Shown here: positions 1 through 10,614 of the stretch, piece by piece | How positions within the stretch are numbered: the first letter of the stretch is position 1 | How the letters are laid out: each line of letters opens with the position of its first letter | Source: Clytia hemisphaerica | Taxonomy: Eukaryota; Cnidaria; Hydrozoa; Leptothecata; Clytiidae | Assembly: GCA_902728285.1 (NCBI GenBank) | Contig: CACVBU010000366.1 | Location: 62,001 to 126,000, forward strand | Length of the DNA: 64,000 nucleotides | Reading direction: 5' to 3' | Translations under genes and position numbers: made by a program | The notes under the pieces: model-generated | Told to the model about the DNA's origin: nothing | The model's database searches: none | Seen by the model: the letters and a program-made list of their open reading frames with translations, nothing else

Positions 1-163
1 ACGCATCTTTGTGTAAAAAAAATCAGAAAAAACTAATGATGAAATCTCGAGAAAATGCCAAAAAAACGGTTTTTCCGGCATATTTTTTTCCGAAAATTGG
101 GCTCTGTCACATTTTGGGCATTGCCATTTTGCATATTTTTGCCAAAAATTAGAAAAAACTAAT

Positions 164-191
164 GAACGAACGAACGAACGGACGGACGGAC
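164..191. repeat. GAAC/GGAC tetranucleotide microsatellite
   Basis: About four GAAC units are followed by about three GGAC units, a simple tandem repeat with one internal transition. It sits next to the diverged fold-back element copy. Confidence 0.85.
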
Positions 192-199
192 AAAGGTTA

Positions 200-378
200 A
201 TTTATAGGACCTCAGTGGGGGAATTTCTTAAAACAAAACGTCATAAAACAAAAGATCTGACATTATTTGATTATTTTTAATGGGGACAAAAATTCGGGGT
301 TAATTTCCCACCGGGGACGATATTTTGGACAATTTTTCCAGTGGGAGGGGTTCCCAGTGGGGCTGTGAGAAGGGGGTG
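200..378. mobile_element. Degenerate hAT-like MITE copy (CACCCCTG family)
   Basis: The right end reads CTGTGAGAAGGGGGTG and the interior carries CAGTGGGG and CCAGTGGG words. These match the better copies at 18504-18713 and 43585-43867. The left end is decayed, so the boundary is approximate and no duplication can be read. Confidence 0.5.
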
Positions 379-1338
379 TGCTATCAGTAAGCATATACTA
401 GTCATAGCTTTCACTAAATGCCCCCACAGAAAGGTCATGTCATGCACTTATAAAGCTTTTAATGCTTTAAAAATTAAAGCATAAAAAATAATCAGGAATA
501 ATTGATTGATTTAATTATTTATTGATTGGTTGAAAAAAAAATCATATTCCATTAACAAAATACTTGAAGAATTCATGCAGCTTGACAATTTAATAAAATT
601 CAAGAAAAAGCTGGAAAAGCTTCTCAAAAACATATTTCGAAAATCATGGTGTCATTATCTTACTGACTTTCACATCTCCTTGTTTGTTTGTTTGTTTTTT
701 CTTACAACAAAATATATGTCATGATCATTCACTAAATAGACCTTTTCCGATAATGCTGCAGACATCTTAGATTGTAGGCAAAATATATAGCGGTGAATAA
801 ATCAACAAGGTAACCAATAGAAATAGAAATAGAAATAGCTTGCTTATTTTTCATTGGCTGCTATATATTTCAACAATTCTCTTTGCTACTTTACCTAACA
901 AACAATAGTAAGATGATAAGATGATAAAATTTATCAAAAAGTTCTGCGCCATCTGAAATAGACCAATCCTAGTTAAGGCCCGGGCTCCACTTGCATACGC
1001 TGTGATTGCAGTCAAAAGAAAAGGTCCATTCAGACGTACAGTCGAAAAGTTGAAATGTGCCTAACTTTTTTTCAAGTACATAGTACTTTTTCATGATGCA
1101 ATCTCTTCTCCAAGCTGAAAGGATTGAAGCCCTTAAGATATGATTGCAGCGCAGACAATGAAGAGACGGGCCTTCAGGAAACTAGACTTTTTGAGTTGTT
1201 AGCTATATACTCTCACTTTATGGTGTTCCTGTGTGCCTAGTCTAACCACCGTTAAATGCCTTAGCTTGGAAAGCTAGAATTGGAGCTATTTCACCGAACC
1301 CCTGGAGCGTAAGTTATTTAAGCTATCACAACTGCATG

Positions 1339-1550
1339 AAAAAGTTGAACGTGCGCATGCAAAGTTAAACGAATGTAAACAAACTTTTTTCAGGTTTTTA
1401 AAATAGATTTACCACACTGAACAAACAGTGAAAACACTCTAAGTGAGGTAAATCTATTTTGAAGACCAAAAAAAAAACATTGATTGACATTCAACACATT
1501 CAACCACTTTTGGATTCAACTTTACTTATGCGTGTACATTCAACTTTTTT
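1339..1550. mobile_element. Imperfect fold-back element
   Basis: The left arm begins AAAAAGTTGAACGTG and the right arm ends CATTCAACTTTTTT, in inverted orientation. An inner stem pairs AAATAGATTTACC (about 1400) with GGTAAATCTATTT (about 1449). The layout fits a non-coding miniature inverted-repeat transposon. No target duplication was identified. Confidence 0.5.
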
Positions 1551-2439
1551 GTACTTTGCCGGTATCTTGTTTTACCTGTTTTACCAAGTTAAGAAGGACT
1601 TTCTCGAGTTACGACCATATGATGCTCTTTAAAGCTCAAGAAGCTCTATAAACAATAAAGCTAGTTATTAATATAATAACAGACAAAGATAAATTACAGT
1701 TTGAACAAAAATATCAAATGTACATTGACATTTGAAAACTTGAGCAAACTTCTTTAAAGACTCCAGAAAAAGAATTGAAATCATTGCTGAAATGAACTTC
1801 TGACTAAATTACAGTATTTAGTATTCAGTTTCAAAGACAAGAAACAAAATTTGAAATACAAAACACTTTTTCCAGTCAATGAATCAGCTCATCATCATAA
1901 CCAGTCTGCCATTTTGTTTGTTTTGATTTACACAAGTAATATTGTAATTCGTGTTATGGTGTAATCACTACTTTTTCTATAATTTGCATTTATAACACTC
2001 GCTTCAGCTTTTCAATTCTAAATCAAAACTAATAAAATGTAATACGCAATAATGGTAATAGCATATAACGTAATATGAAAATATGTATAACATTTACCGC
2101 TGTATAATTTACCGCCATATTTTTGCGGAACACTTAATTGGCCGGAAAGCCGATTACGACGCAAACACAAAAACAAAAACAATTCGCAAAAAATCGAGAT
2201 TCCAGTCCAATATATTGCGTGAAGCTATGAGTGCCTCCTCAGTCGCTGCGCTCCTTGCGGGGGCAAAAAAGCTAATAATACGCAGGGAACGAGGTTGCTG
2301 GGTTACCAGACTCCTCGCTGCAAAATCCTTTACGTGGTCTTGCAAAATTCCGTAATCTAAGCACTAAACCTTTCAGATGTGAAAATCTTTCCCAAGATAG
2401 CTAACTCGAAAACTTGTGCGCGAAAAATAAATTCCTAGT
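1551..2439. other. Intergenic, no gene seen
   Basis: AT-rich DNA. An open frame at 2083-2355 has an antisense partner frame and no recognisable protein features, so I do not call a gene. The stretch 2220-2345 is more GC-rich than its surroundings and may be an old repeat fragment, but I could not match it within the window. Confidence 0.6.
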
Positions 2440-2790
2440 TAACTACAATCCATGCCATAATATATTTGCACTTTTGGCTAATTTACCATTTTTCGAAAAT
2501 TGAAGTTCGAGCGAGAATGTCAATTTCAGGCCCTCAACTTGATTTCATCGATTATTTCGATCTGGGAGGGATTTCTTGGTTTCTAGGCTATATTTTAAGC
2601 CCTACTGGACCCTTTTTAAACTTTTGGATCATCAGATCCTAAGGTCTAAGGTCTAAAGGTTCTAAAGTCTTAAGTCTAGCGTTAAAACTCTACCTTTCGA
2701 ACCTACTTTAGAGCACTTACAAATCGATTGTGGTTTCAAAACACCCCGGTGAATTTCCCTTTTGTGCCAAGTATTTTGTCCCTGATTGTA
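2440..2790 (+). repeat. Dispersed repeat family R1, copy 1
   Basis: Shares ordered blocks with 18880-19240: an AAGTTCGAGCGAGAA-like block, a GGGAGGG block, AGGCTATATT, then TTAAGTCTAGCGTTAAAACT, GAGC-TTACAAATCG and ATTTCCCTTT. A third, reverse-oriented partial copy is at 45010-45205. The copies are diverged and have no open frame, so this is an old interspersed repeat of unknown class. Confidence 0.7.
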
Positions 2791-2799
2791 ACTCAAAAA

Positions 2800-3010
2800 A
2801 AGGTTTTGTGAAAAAAAATCCGAGTTAGCCAACTCGAGAATTTTTTTTGCGAAAAAAAAGATTCCAGTTAATTCTAACTCGAAAAATCTTTTTTGGAAAA
2901 GAAAAATCCAGTTAGAATTGAGTATACGTCATAATTTTCATTTTTATGACGTCATAATTTAGCTAACTCGAAAATTGCTAACTCGAACTTTTCTAACTCG
3001 AATATACGGG
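2800..3010. repeat. CTAACTCGAAA-type degenerate repeat
   Basis: The word TAACTCGAAA and its variants recur at irregular spacing, in one direction, at about 2825-3000. Similar words occur in the small element at 22741-22866. No coding potential is visible. Confidence 0.55.
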
Positions 3011-3119
3011 CCTCCCTTCAGAGCTTTACCGTGTCGGAAGAGAATTTCTGCATCTGGGAGCCAGATAAGGGCAAACCGTAGGCTACGATTTTATGTGAAA
3101 TATACTTTGGTACAGGGTA

Positions 3120-3400
3120 ATGTACAAACTGTCGACCATCTACAATGTCGAACAACTGGGCTGTCGATTATGTGAACGATCACTTGTTCGACGCCCACTT
3201 GTTCGACAATTAATGTCGAACAAGTGGGCGTCGAACAAGTGGGTGTCGAACAACTATAGATTGTCGAACAAGTGGGTTGTCGATCAAGTGGGTTGTCGAT
3301 CAAGTGGGCGCCCATTTGTTCGACAACCCACTTGTTCGACAATTTTACGAATTTGTCGAACAAGTGAGTTGTCGAACAAATGGGTTGTCGAACATGTACT
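3120..3400. repeat. GTCGAACAAGTGGG minisatellite with units in both orientations
   Basis: At least twelve copies of a 15-16 bp unit (TTGTCGAACAAGTGGG and variants such as GTCGATCAAGTGGG) fill this interval. Several are inverted (CCCACTTGTTCGACAA), so neighbouring units can form hairpins. The frame stays open through the array and runs into the downstream retrotransposon, which is probably chance. The array directly abuts the truncated 5' end of that element. Confidence 0.8.
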
Positions 3401-5038
3401 ACTGATGGTGATAAATGCAACGTCAGAGAGCCATCTGGATCAAACGAAAGCTGAAGCCTACGCTGACGATTTTTCTGCTGCAGGCAAGATCAGTGGTATC
3501 AGATGTTGGTGGAATAATCTGTGCAGACTCGGTCCATTGTTCGGATACTATCCCGAAGAAAAGAAATCTTGGCTGATCGTCAAACCAGGTCAACGTTCGA
3601 AAGCTGAAGTCGAATTTCGTGATACCAACATCAACATTACTACAGAAGGCAAACGTCACCTTGGTGCTGCTCTCGGGCCAAATTCATTCCGAGATACATA
3701 CGTTGACGAAAAGATCAAAACTCTATGTGATGAGCTCCTTATACTTTCGAAAATAGCTCTCATAGAACCACAATGTGCGTACGCCTGTTTTGTAAGTGGA
3801 TTCAAGAGCAAGCTTACATTCTTGATGAGAACAATACCAGACATATCTGATAACATGGTTCCGCTGGACAACATAATCACAACAAAATTCATTCCAGCAA
3901 TCACTGGTGGCATTTCAGTCAACGAGGAAGAGAGATTACTGCTATCGTTGCCAGCGAGAGATGGGGGTCTTGCGATTCCGATCTTCAGTGAACTGTGTTA
4001 GCATGAATATAAGAACTCTAAACTCATCACATCCAATCTATCCGAGACAATCATAAGCCAAGAATATGCGTATAAACTTGATCCTCGACTGCCTACAAAG
4101 AAAAACGAAATCAAGAAAGAAAAGAGGGAACGAAATAGCAACATCGTTCTTCACCTCACAACGACCCTCCAAAGAAATCAAGTCCAGCTGATGGAGCTCA
4201 ATCGACAACACGGAGCCTCAGCATGGCTCACGACTTTACCTGTTCAAAACGAAGGATACACTCTCAACAAGCAATGTTTCGTTGACTTAATTCGAATCCG
4301 TTACGGGTGGGCACTACAACGTACGCCTTCCCATTGCGAATGTGGAACTCCGTTCTCGCTCGAACATGCCATGACGTGCAAAAAAGGGGGTTTCGTATCA
4401 ATGAGGCACAACGAGATCCGCGACTTCATAGCAAACCAGCTATCAAAGGTTTGTCGAGATGTCCAGAAAGAACCAACCCTACAGCCGTTAGTAGGTACTG
4501 AAACTCTACCGAAATCTACCAACACATCTCGTGAAGCCAGACTCGATGTATCAGCAAGAGGATTTTGGGTGACCGGCCAGAAAGCATTTTTTGATGTAAG
4601 GGTTTTCAACCCATTAGCGAAGAGGTACGCCACTCAAGATCCGACGCGAAGTTACGTCGTAAATGAAAATGACAAAAAACGAGAGTACAACGAACGAGTT
4701 CTTCAAATTGAGCACGGCTCATTCACTCCCCTCGTATTTGCAGCAACCGGTGGAACTGGTCGAGAATGTCTAAAATTTATTAAGAGACTCTCAGATATGA
4801 TTTCAAACAAAGAACGATCACGATATTCAGAGACTGTTTCGTGGTTTTTTCGCAAACTGAACTTTATGCTCATTAGAGCAATACATACGTGTTTTCGTGG
4901 TAGTAGAACCACACAGAACTTTTCTTCGGCGATTTATGATGTCGGTGTCACTGAGGCATTGACAAATATTCGTCAATAATTTTGAACATTTTCTATATGA
5001 CTAATTGATTTATTTATATATATATAAAAAAAAAAAAA
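3395..5038 (+). mobile_element. 5'-truncated non-LTR retrotransposon with restriction-like endonuclease (R2-type clade)
   Basis: The readable protein starts just before the reverse transcriptase motif C, AYADDFSAAG, at about 3450-3480. It continues through a thumb-like region, then a C-x-C-x7-H-x3-C knuckle (CECGTPFSLEHAMTC, 4336-4380). After that comes an endonuclease-like block with RLDVSARG and FFDVRVFNP, as expected for a PD-(D/E)xK nuclease. Family knowledge: this order is typical of non-LTR elements using a restriction-like endonuclease (R2, R4, NeSL and relatives). One in-frame TAG at 3999-4001 breaks the frame; it reopens in the same frame and ends at TAA 4977-4979. The element ends in a TA-rich and A-rich tail at 5016-5038. 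The fingers and motifs A and B are missing, so this is a dead 3' fragment. Confidence 0.8.
3423..4979 (+). pseudogene. Reverse transcriptase (C-terminal part) plus REL endonuclease, interrupted
   Basis: Coding remnant of the retrotransposon fragment. The first open part, to 4001, carries the YADD catalytic box and a GKRHLGAALG block after it. The second open part (codons continuing to 4979) carries the zinc knuckle and nuclease core. Both are in the same frame, separated only by one TAG codon, so a single point substitution explains the break. The upstream half of the polymerase is absent. It is unlikely to be functional. Confidence 0.75.
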
Positions 5039-5039
5039 A

Positions 5040-5497
5040 TAGGGCAACCTAGATTTGTTTTATAGCGTGCCGGGAAAGCCTCCGGAGTTATTTGATTGTA
5101 ATAGGCTAATGCTACATTTGAAAAATAACGTATACTTTACAAAAATAAAAAAAAATTTTAAGCAAACATGGTGGGAAAATTCAAAAGATAGCCGGTACTG
5201 GTATAAGCGCTAAAACTGCTGAATCAGCTAAAATAAAAAATTGCTTCTGCATGCATGCAAAAAGTGCAAAAATGGCAAAAAGACACAGTGATCTTATTCT
5301 TTGCTATGCATCTTGAAAGTAGGATTTTTTCTAAACTATAGGATATTCAGGTTGAAAACGAAATAAAAAGCAAAATTACAAAATCTGATTAAATTTTATA
5401 AACCGCCCATCCACCCGTTTACCGCCTAAATTTGGCGCGAAAATCATCCATGCGTTGAAAGCTTAACACCACGTGGTCAATAAAGCTGCAATTTCCG
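5040..5497. other. Intergenic, upstream region of gene A
   Basis: No coding signal. The last 100 bases contain GC-richer blocks (ACCGCCCATCCACCCG at 5402) and an E-box, and lead into a candidate promoter. Confidence 0.5.
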
Positions 5498-5563
5498 TAT
5501 AAAATCGAAAGTGAAAGAACACCACCTCTAAAAGTTTCCTCTCGTCAAGAAAAAAGCAAAAGG
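5470..5563 (+). promoter_or_regulatory. Candidate promoter and non-coding first exon of gene A
   Basis: An E-box CACGTG is at 5470-5475 and a TATA-like TATAAAAT at 5498-5505. About 55 bases on there is a good splice donor (AAAAGG followed by GTAAGC, GT at 5564-5565). The next plausible acceptor on this strand in front of a start codon is TTTTTCAG at 10591-10598, just upstream of the gene A ATG. I infer a 5'-untranslated exon spliced over about 5 kb. Transcript data would decide it. Confidence 0.4.
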
Positions 5564-5569
5564 GTAAGC

Positions 5570-8099
5570 AGTTGATTTCTAAACTGAGTAAATTGATTTG
5601 ATGACTTTGATTGGTATTGCCTTCCAAGCCAAAAAGGAATTCAATTAAAAATACATTTCTCTTGTTGCATAATTGGAAAGAAAAAATTAAAATTCATGGT
5701 CTTCCTCGATGAGATGTAATATAAACAAAACCACACGTCAGATCGTCAGATAATCTAAAGTGATCAAATTCGTTTTGTCATTATTATCATTGTCAAGGTC
5801 ATAGACGGATGTGTTTTGCATATAAATGTAGGTGTGTTTCATATCATATTTCTCTTATTTGAAGAGGAAAGTCAAATCAGTTACATATAGACATTATAGC
5901 TACCAAATCAAAACAAAATGGAAAAAAATGATAGCTATAAGTATTTTATAGGGTCCAGTGAAAAGCAAATATGCTTTTACAACTTTGTTAACTTTAACTA
6001 GTTTGATATCCCTATATATAAAGAAATGTTGAAACAATTGATTTATAAAAAGGAATGTAGATTTATTATTACTTAAAGAAAGGGAAAAGCGAGAAGGCGA
6101 ATAAGGAAGTTTGATGGTGCTAGATGAATTGAGTTATATGAGTTATATTTCAAATCGAGAGATAAAATTCCAAAATGCTCTCAAAAAAGAAAGTTGTGAA
6201 GAAAACAATAAGATGACATTTTCATTAAAACATTTCCACTGGAGTAATTAGTTATTCAAAAGATCGTTCTCCCAAACAACTATTATCAACATGACATTGT
6301 GTCTTGCAAAAGGTCTATGAATATATGTTAAGTGGGAAGGTTTTAATGAAAATGTCATCTTATTGTTTTCTTTACAACACAGCAACCTAGGAACAAGATA
6401 ATTTATCCCGTTTGTACTAGCTTAGGGAAAGTAATGTATCTGGAGTAATTTGTTATTCAATAGACTGTTGCTTAAAAGACTATTAAAAACTCCATCATTA
6501 AAGGGGTTGGTCTAAGAAGCAGGGTAGCAAATTCGCTAGCCCCTTTATTACCCAAATATTTGAAGTCTAATATTTTAATTTGTGAAAGTATATACAATAT
6601 TAGAACCTTTAACAGTCATTTAAAGAAATCGGGTTTAAATTGACTCCGTAACTTTAGCTATATACTGTAGTCATTTTTGTAAAAAGTGAGAAATAAAACC
6701 TACTTCTGTTCTAGTTCTAATTCTAGTTTTATTAAGTGATCACATAATACGCTAACGTACATTATCATGATATTGAAAATAAAAAGTTATTAAAAATACC
6801 TAATAAAATGAAAACAACTAAAGCTAAAATTGGCTGCAAGAAGAAGTAGTGAGATAGCGAAGTAGCGAGATATGACTGAAGCTGAAAGACCACCACAAGG
6901 GTTTAGAATAGTACACTGGTTTAGTGAGTCGCAATCTTGTCTTCCTTCCTCTCACACTTTGAAGAATTGCAGACCAGACCATTTTTATTGTTAAAAGTAT
7001 ATACAGAATATATTTAGATCCCCAATATTCTAATGATAATTTACCTTACACCTATGGTCAGTTAGGGATTCACACCTTCTGAGGAAATTACATTTCATAG
7101 TTATTTGTAATCTAAGTTCAAATAGTGGAGAAAACAAGCTCTGACCATGTGTTAAGGTAAATCTTTGAATATCTTCTGCATCATAAATGAATATATAATT
7201 TTAATAATGTTGTGATTAGCTAAATTAGATATTGAAAAAAGGGTTAAAACAAGAAAAAAAAGACTGATTTTGCTTGAAACACAATGCATTACATGCAAAA
7301 CTAGTATAAAATTGTAGCAAAATGGTTACAAAAATAGTAAAGTATAATATGTAAAAAAAATTTTGGGCTATTTTGAAATTTTTTTGCGCGTATTTGATTT
7401 TGCGTACCTGTGCGTACTAGAAAGATTAAGCAAAAAAAATGACTTTTAGCTTTTTAATAATTTCTGCTGACGTCATCATTAAATGGTCGAATTGAATGAG
7501 ATACTGAAAGTTTGAAGACAATTGGATAAACAATTCATGAGAAATTCAATTTTTATTTTTTATGACATAATCAGTTTTTGCAGTTTTTCGCAAAAATTGA
7601 CAAAAAAACATTAGGTTACATATCAAGTTAGAAACTAGATCATAGTACCCTTCATGTTCAGTCATTTGTTTTGTCATTTTCTGTCTGCTAATGCGATTTA
7701 AAAAATCATGGTAATTCTAAGACCTGCCATAATTTACCTGAGAAAATTAAGTATATTCACACAAAAATTTAGTACCCTGCAAAAATATATATACTTGCTT
7801 TTAATTACTCACATTTTTTCCAATTTTTTTTTTTTCTCAATAAATTTGTTACTTTCTTTTTACTTGTATGATAACTGATGATGGCGTAAGCCGAAAAGCT
7901 TTTTATTCAATTTTTCAAATATATTTTACTTCACAACTTAACATGGCGAAAATTCACTTATATACACTTGAGTTATATAATGAAAAATCCTTAAAACTCA
8001 TGATCTTCATCTCTCTTAGAATGAGTGAAATAAGATTGAAATTCTCTTTTCAATCAATAGATATGCAAGATGATTGAGTAGATTTTTAAGATTGAATCA
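5570..8099. other. Candidate intron 1 of gene A, no coding region seen
   Basis: AT-rich sequence. A pair of inverted similar segments near 6206-6240 and 6340-6375 (around AAGATGACATTTTCATTAAAA) suggests a small fold-back element, ends not resolved. An open frame at 7868-8077 has no protein features. Confidence 0.5.
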
Positions 8100-8116
8100 T
8101 TAAAACGTAGTCGTCT

Positions 8117-8558
8117 CAGCCCTGTGAATCCAGGTCGGCATTCGGCAATGCCGACCTGAAAGCCGACGTAACTTGGGCTGAAGTCGGCTTTTATTTGCCG
8201 ACGTAATTTACACTCTAGGTCGGCGTGCAGACAAAAGAATTGTTTTGGGTCGGCAAAGCTGACCTAAAGAGGAAAAATATTATTTGTTATGTTAATCTAA
8301 TTGTGTTATCATTTGATAACACATGATAATCGAGCCTCATTCCATTCTCTTTATAAAACATAAAACTTATTAACACAATTATTAAGGATAGTTAAACTAA
8401 CTGTAGGAAATTTATTGTCTTTGCCGACCTAAACAAGCTGCTTAGGACGGCTTTGCCGACCTAAAATGACCTCTAGGTCGGCAAAATTTTGCCGGCCTAC
8501 GGCCCGTTTTGGTCGGCACTTCCGTGCCGATATAATTTTGTTTGAATTCACAGGGCTG
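8117..8558. mobile_element. MITE nested in the left arm of the inverted-repeat element
   Basis: Perfect 13-bp inverted ends CAGCCCTGTGAAT (8117-8129) and ATTCACAGGGCTG (8546-8558), flanked by the 6-bp direct repeat TCGTCT (8111-8116 and 8559-8564). Removing the element and one TCGTCT restores the arm sequence seen intact on the right (9793-9805 region). The interior is rich in GTCGGC words. No coding region. Confidence 0.85.
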
Positions 8559-8771
8559 TCGTCTAAAAAAACGGCTATTCTTTTTTAGAATCAACCTTAC
8601 AATCTAGTTTTTATATTTATAAAAACTAGATTGCTGACGTGTGGAAAGGAATGTCGGCGTGACTGATCCCTTTGTTTCGATAATAAAATCAAAGCGGGAA
8701 CTAATTTTCTTCTCGTTTCTTTCTTTCCTTTTTCTTTCTAATAAATTCAAGCTTTCCCTCGTACTCTCCAA

Positions 8772-8842
8772 GCGTGGTTAGCTCAAGCGGTTAGAGCGTC
8801 TGTCTCGAAAGCATGGGTTTCCGAGTTCGATCCCGCTGGGTG
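8772..8842 (+). repeat. tRNA-like segment (SINE-head type), not a functional tRNA
   Basis: Starts GCGTGGTTAGCTCAAGCGG, with a perfect D stem (GCTC/GAGC) matching a Pol III A box. GAGTTCGATCC matches a B box. An anticodon loop CTCGAAA can be drawn, but the acceptor stem, anticodon stem and T stem do not pair. I therefore read it as a tRNA-derived internal promoter in a repeat rather than a tRNA gene. Confidence 0.7.
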
Positions 8843-9516
8843 TCAAATTTTTCAATTCTTCAAATTTCTTCTTTTAATTCTCTTTCTATTATAATGAAGG
8901 TCAATCAAACAAGTAACTAGTATATATTACCTCCGCTCTCTGTGTAAGGTTTAGATAAGCTATGATAGCATCACTTAATAAGAACTTCTTTAAGTTTTTT
9001 TTTTCTTCAATCTTACCACAAGCGATTATTCAAGGCTGAGATATAGAAGAACGGGTATAGGCATTTGCGCCTGCGTTTGCTGACTGACAATTTCAGTTTC
9101 ACTTTCACTACTTTCACTACTTTCACTTTCACTTTCAGCTAGCGGTGAGCGAGCGATTCTTTGTAAGAGAACGGTCCCCAAATAACTTCTTTCAGAATCA
9201 TTATCGTTTTATACTTTAAAGACAGAATGATAATTGATTTCCGGGTCAAAATGTTTGACACTTGATACAATCGTTTGCTTATCTTTCTTGCGTGGTCGTC
9301 ATTTGAATTTCAGTATTCAATGCTTATAAAATACGGTTGTTATAAGGATATTAAACTCCTCACTAGGAAGGAACAGATCGTAGATTCGAATTGAACGTGT
9401 AATTACTAATAGCAATTAACATTACATAACGCGTCAATATTTCTTCACTCTCATGAAATGTGATTCAAAATTAAAGTGATGAGCACAAAAACAAAATCAA
9501 GAATTGGAAAATTTGT

Positions 9517-9588
9517 CACCCAGCGGGATCGAACTCGGAAACCCATGCTTATGAGACAGACGCTCTAACCGCTTGAGCTAACCACGCT
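9517..9588 (-). repeat. Inverted tRNA-like segment (partner copy)
   Basis: Inverted copy of 8772-8842, nearly identical, with the anticodon-loop position reading CTCATAA instead of CTCGAAA. Acceptor and T stems are again not complementary. The pair forms the inner ends of the inverted-repeat arms. Confidence 0.7.
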
Positions 9589-9811
9589 TGGAGAGTACGA
9601 GGGAAAGGGTGAAGTTACGAGAAAGAAAAAGGAAAGAAAGAAACGAGAAGAAAATTAGTTTCCGCTTTGATGTTATTATCGAAACAAAAGGATCAGTCAC
9701 GCCGACATTCCTTTCCACACGTCAGCAATCTAGTTTTTATAAATATAAAAACTAGATTGTAAGGTTGATTCTAAAAAAGAATAGCCGTTTTTTTAGACGA
9801 CTACGTTTTAA

Positions 9812-10598
9812 GTAAACAAGTCAAAAGATAAAAATGTGTCTGCTTTTTACATGAAACAAAGCATATTCAAATGCATATCGACCTGATTGCTGTGTAGAAA
9901 CAGATTTTTGACACTCAAAAAGTTATTAAATCAAAACCTGCTATTTGATAAAAAATAAAGACCTTTTTAAGTTAAAACTGATATTCCACTTTAACTTGAT
10001 TGATTTTAATTTTTGGACATCTGCTCCCTATAATTTAGAGCTATTGTCTTTATTAGGTCATTGTCCTGACACATTTACTGTGCAAGTGAAATTTTTAATT
10101 ATCTTTGAACTTGGGAATTGAGAATCAAAAAGTTTTTATGTAGATTAATTTTGCGAGGCATCCTCTATTTCACCCGATTTTGGGATTTTTTAAGTTTTCA
10201 GGATGATTACTTTTTGCAGAAATAACCGATTTTTGTAAAAATATGAAAATTCAATCATTTTGAGTCAAATTATTTGGAAGAAAAAAATTTAGATAGCAAT
10301 CAATATTGTTGACATTGTTGGCAGGAAACAGAAATACTCTTAGGTTCTAATGAATTCATACATCTTCTAAACTTTTCTCAGTTTAAAACTTTTCACCAAA
10401 TGAAGAATTTCTTTCTATTTCTTTTAGTTAAACACTGATTTTTTAAAGAACAATTTAAAACTAATAAAGGCTCAAATTTTTCTCATTGTTTACTCAGTTT
10501 GCCAGGCTGCTTTGTAGAAACACTTTTCCTTTTTTATAGCCATTCTTTTTTACAAAGATTGTGGTAAAAAATCCATTACTTTATATTGTCTTTTTCAG
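9812..10598. other. Rest of candidate intron 1 of gene A
   Basis: AT-rich DNA without visible genes or repeats. It ends in the polypyrimidine tract and acceptor TTTTTCAG (10591-10598). Confidence 0.5.
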
Positions 10599-10614
10599 GC
10601 TCCTTTAGAATGAT

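Larger units (their letters stand above)
1..1330. other. Intergenic, no gene seen
   Basis: AT-rich sequence without a convincing coding region on either strand. It holds a GAAC/GGAC microsatellite and one degenerate copy of a fold-back element family (both listed separately). The only open frame of note, near 530-724, is a lysine- and phenylalanine-rich frame typical of AT-rich non-coding DNA. Confidence 0.7.
8100..9811. mobile_element. Large inverted-repeat element flanked by TTAA, with tRNA-like ends inside both arms
   Basis: The two arms are inverted copies. The left arm (8103 to about 8850) and right arm (about 9510 to 9808) share AACGTAGTCGTCT at the tip, then a 20-bp palindrome around TTTTTATATTTATAAAAA, pyrimidine-rich DNA, and a tRNA-like segment. 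Both tips are bounded by TTAA (8100-8103 and 9808-9811), which could be a piggyBac-style target site or chance. The left arm is longer because a second element is inserted at 8117. No transposase frame is present. The middle (8850-9510) holds a CTTTCA-rich microsatellite near 9098-9140. It lies in the candidate intron 1 of gene A. Confidence 0.75.

Noticed and set aside
2083..2355. 90-codon frame and its antisense 63-codon frame
   Set aside because: No protein features, opposite frames both open, and repeat-like composition around them.
3120..3400. CRISPR-like array
   Set aside because: Units are contiguous or nearly so, occur in both orientations, have no uniform spacers, and the genome is animal. 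It is a minisatellite.
3120..3420. N-terminal extension of the retrotransposon protein through the minisatellite
   Set aside because: The open frame through the array is a property of the repeat unit; reverse transcriptase similarity starts only near 3440.
8772..8842. Functional tRNA gene (Ser or Met type)
   Set aside because: A and B boxes and the D stem fit, but acceptor, anticodon and T stems do not pair in either copy, and the copies sit in inverted-repeat arms. tRNA-derived repeat is the better call.
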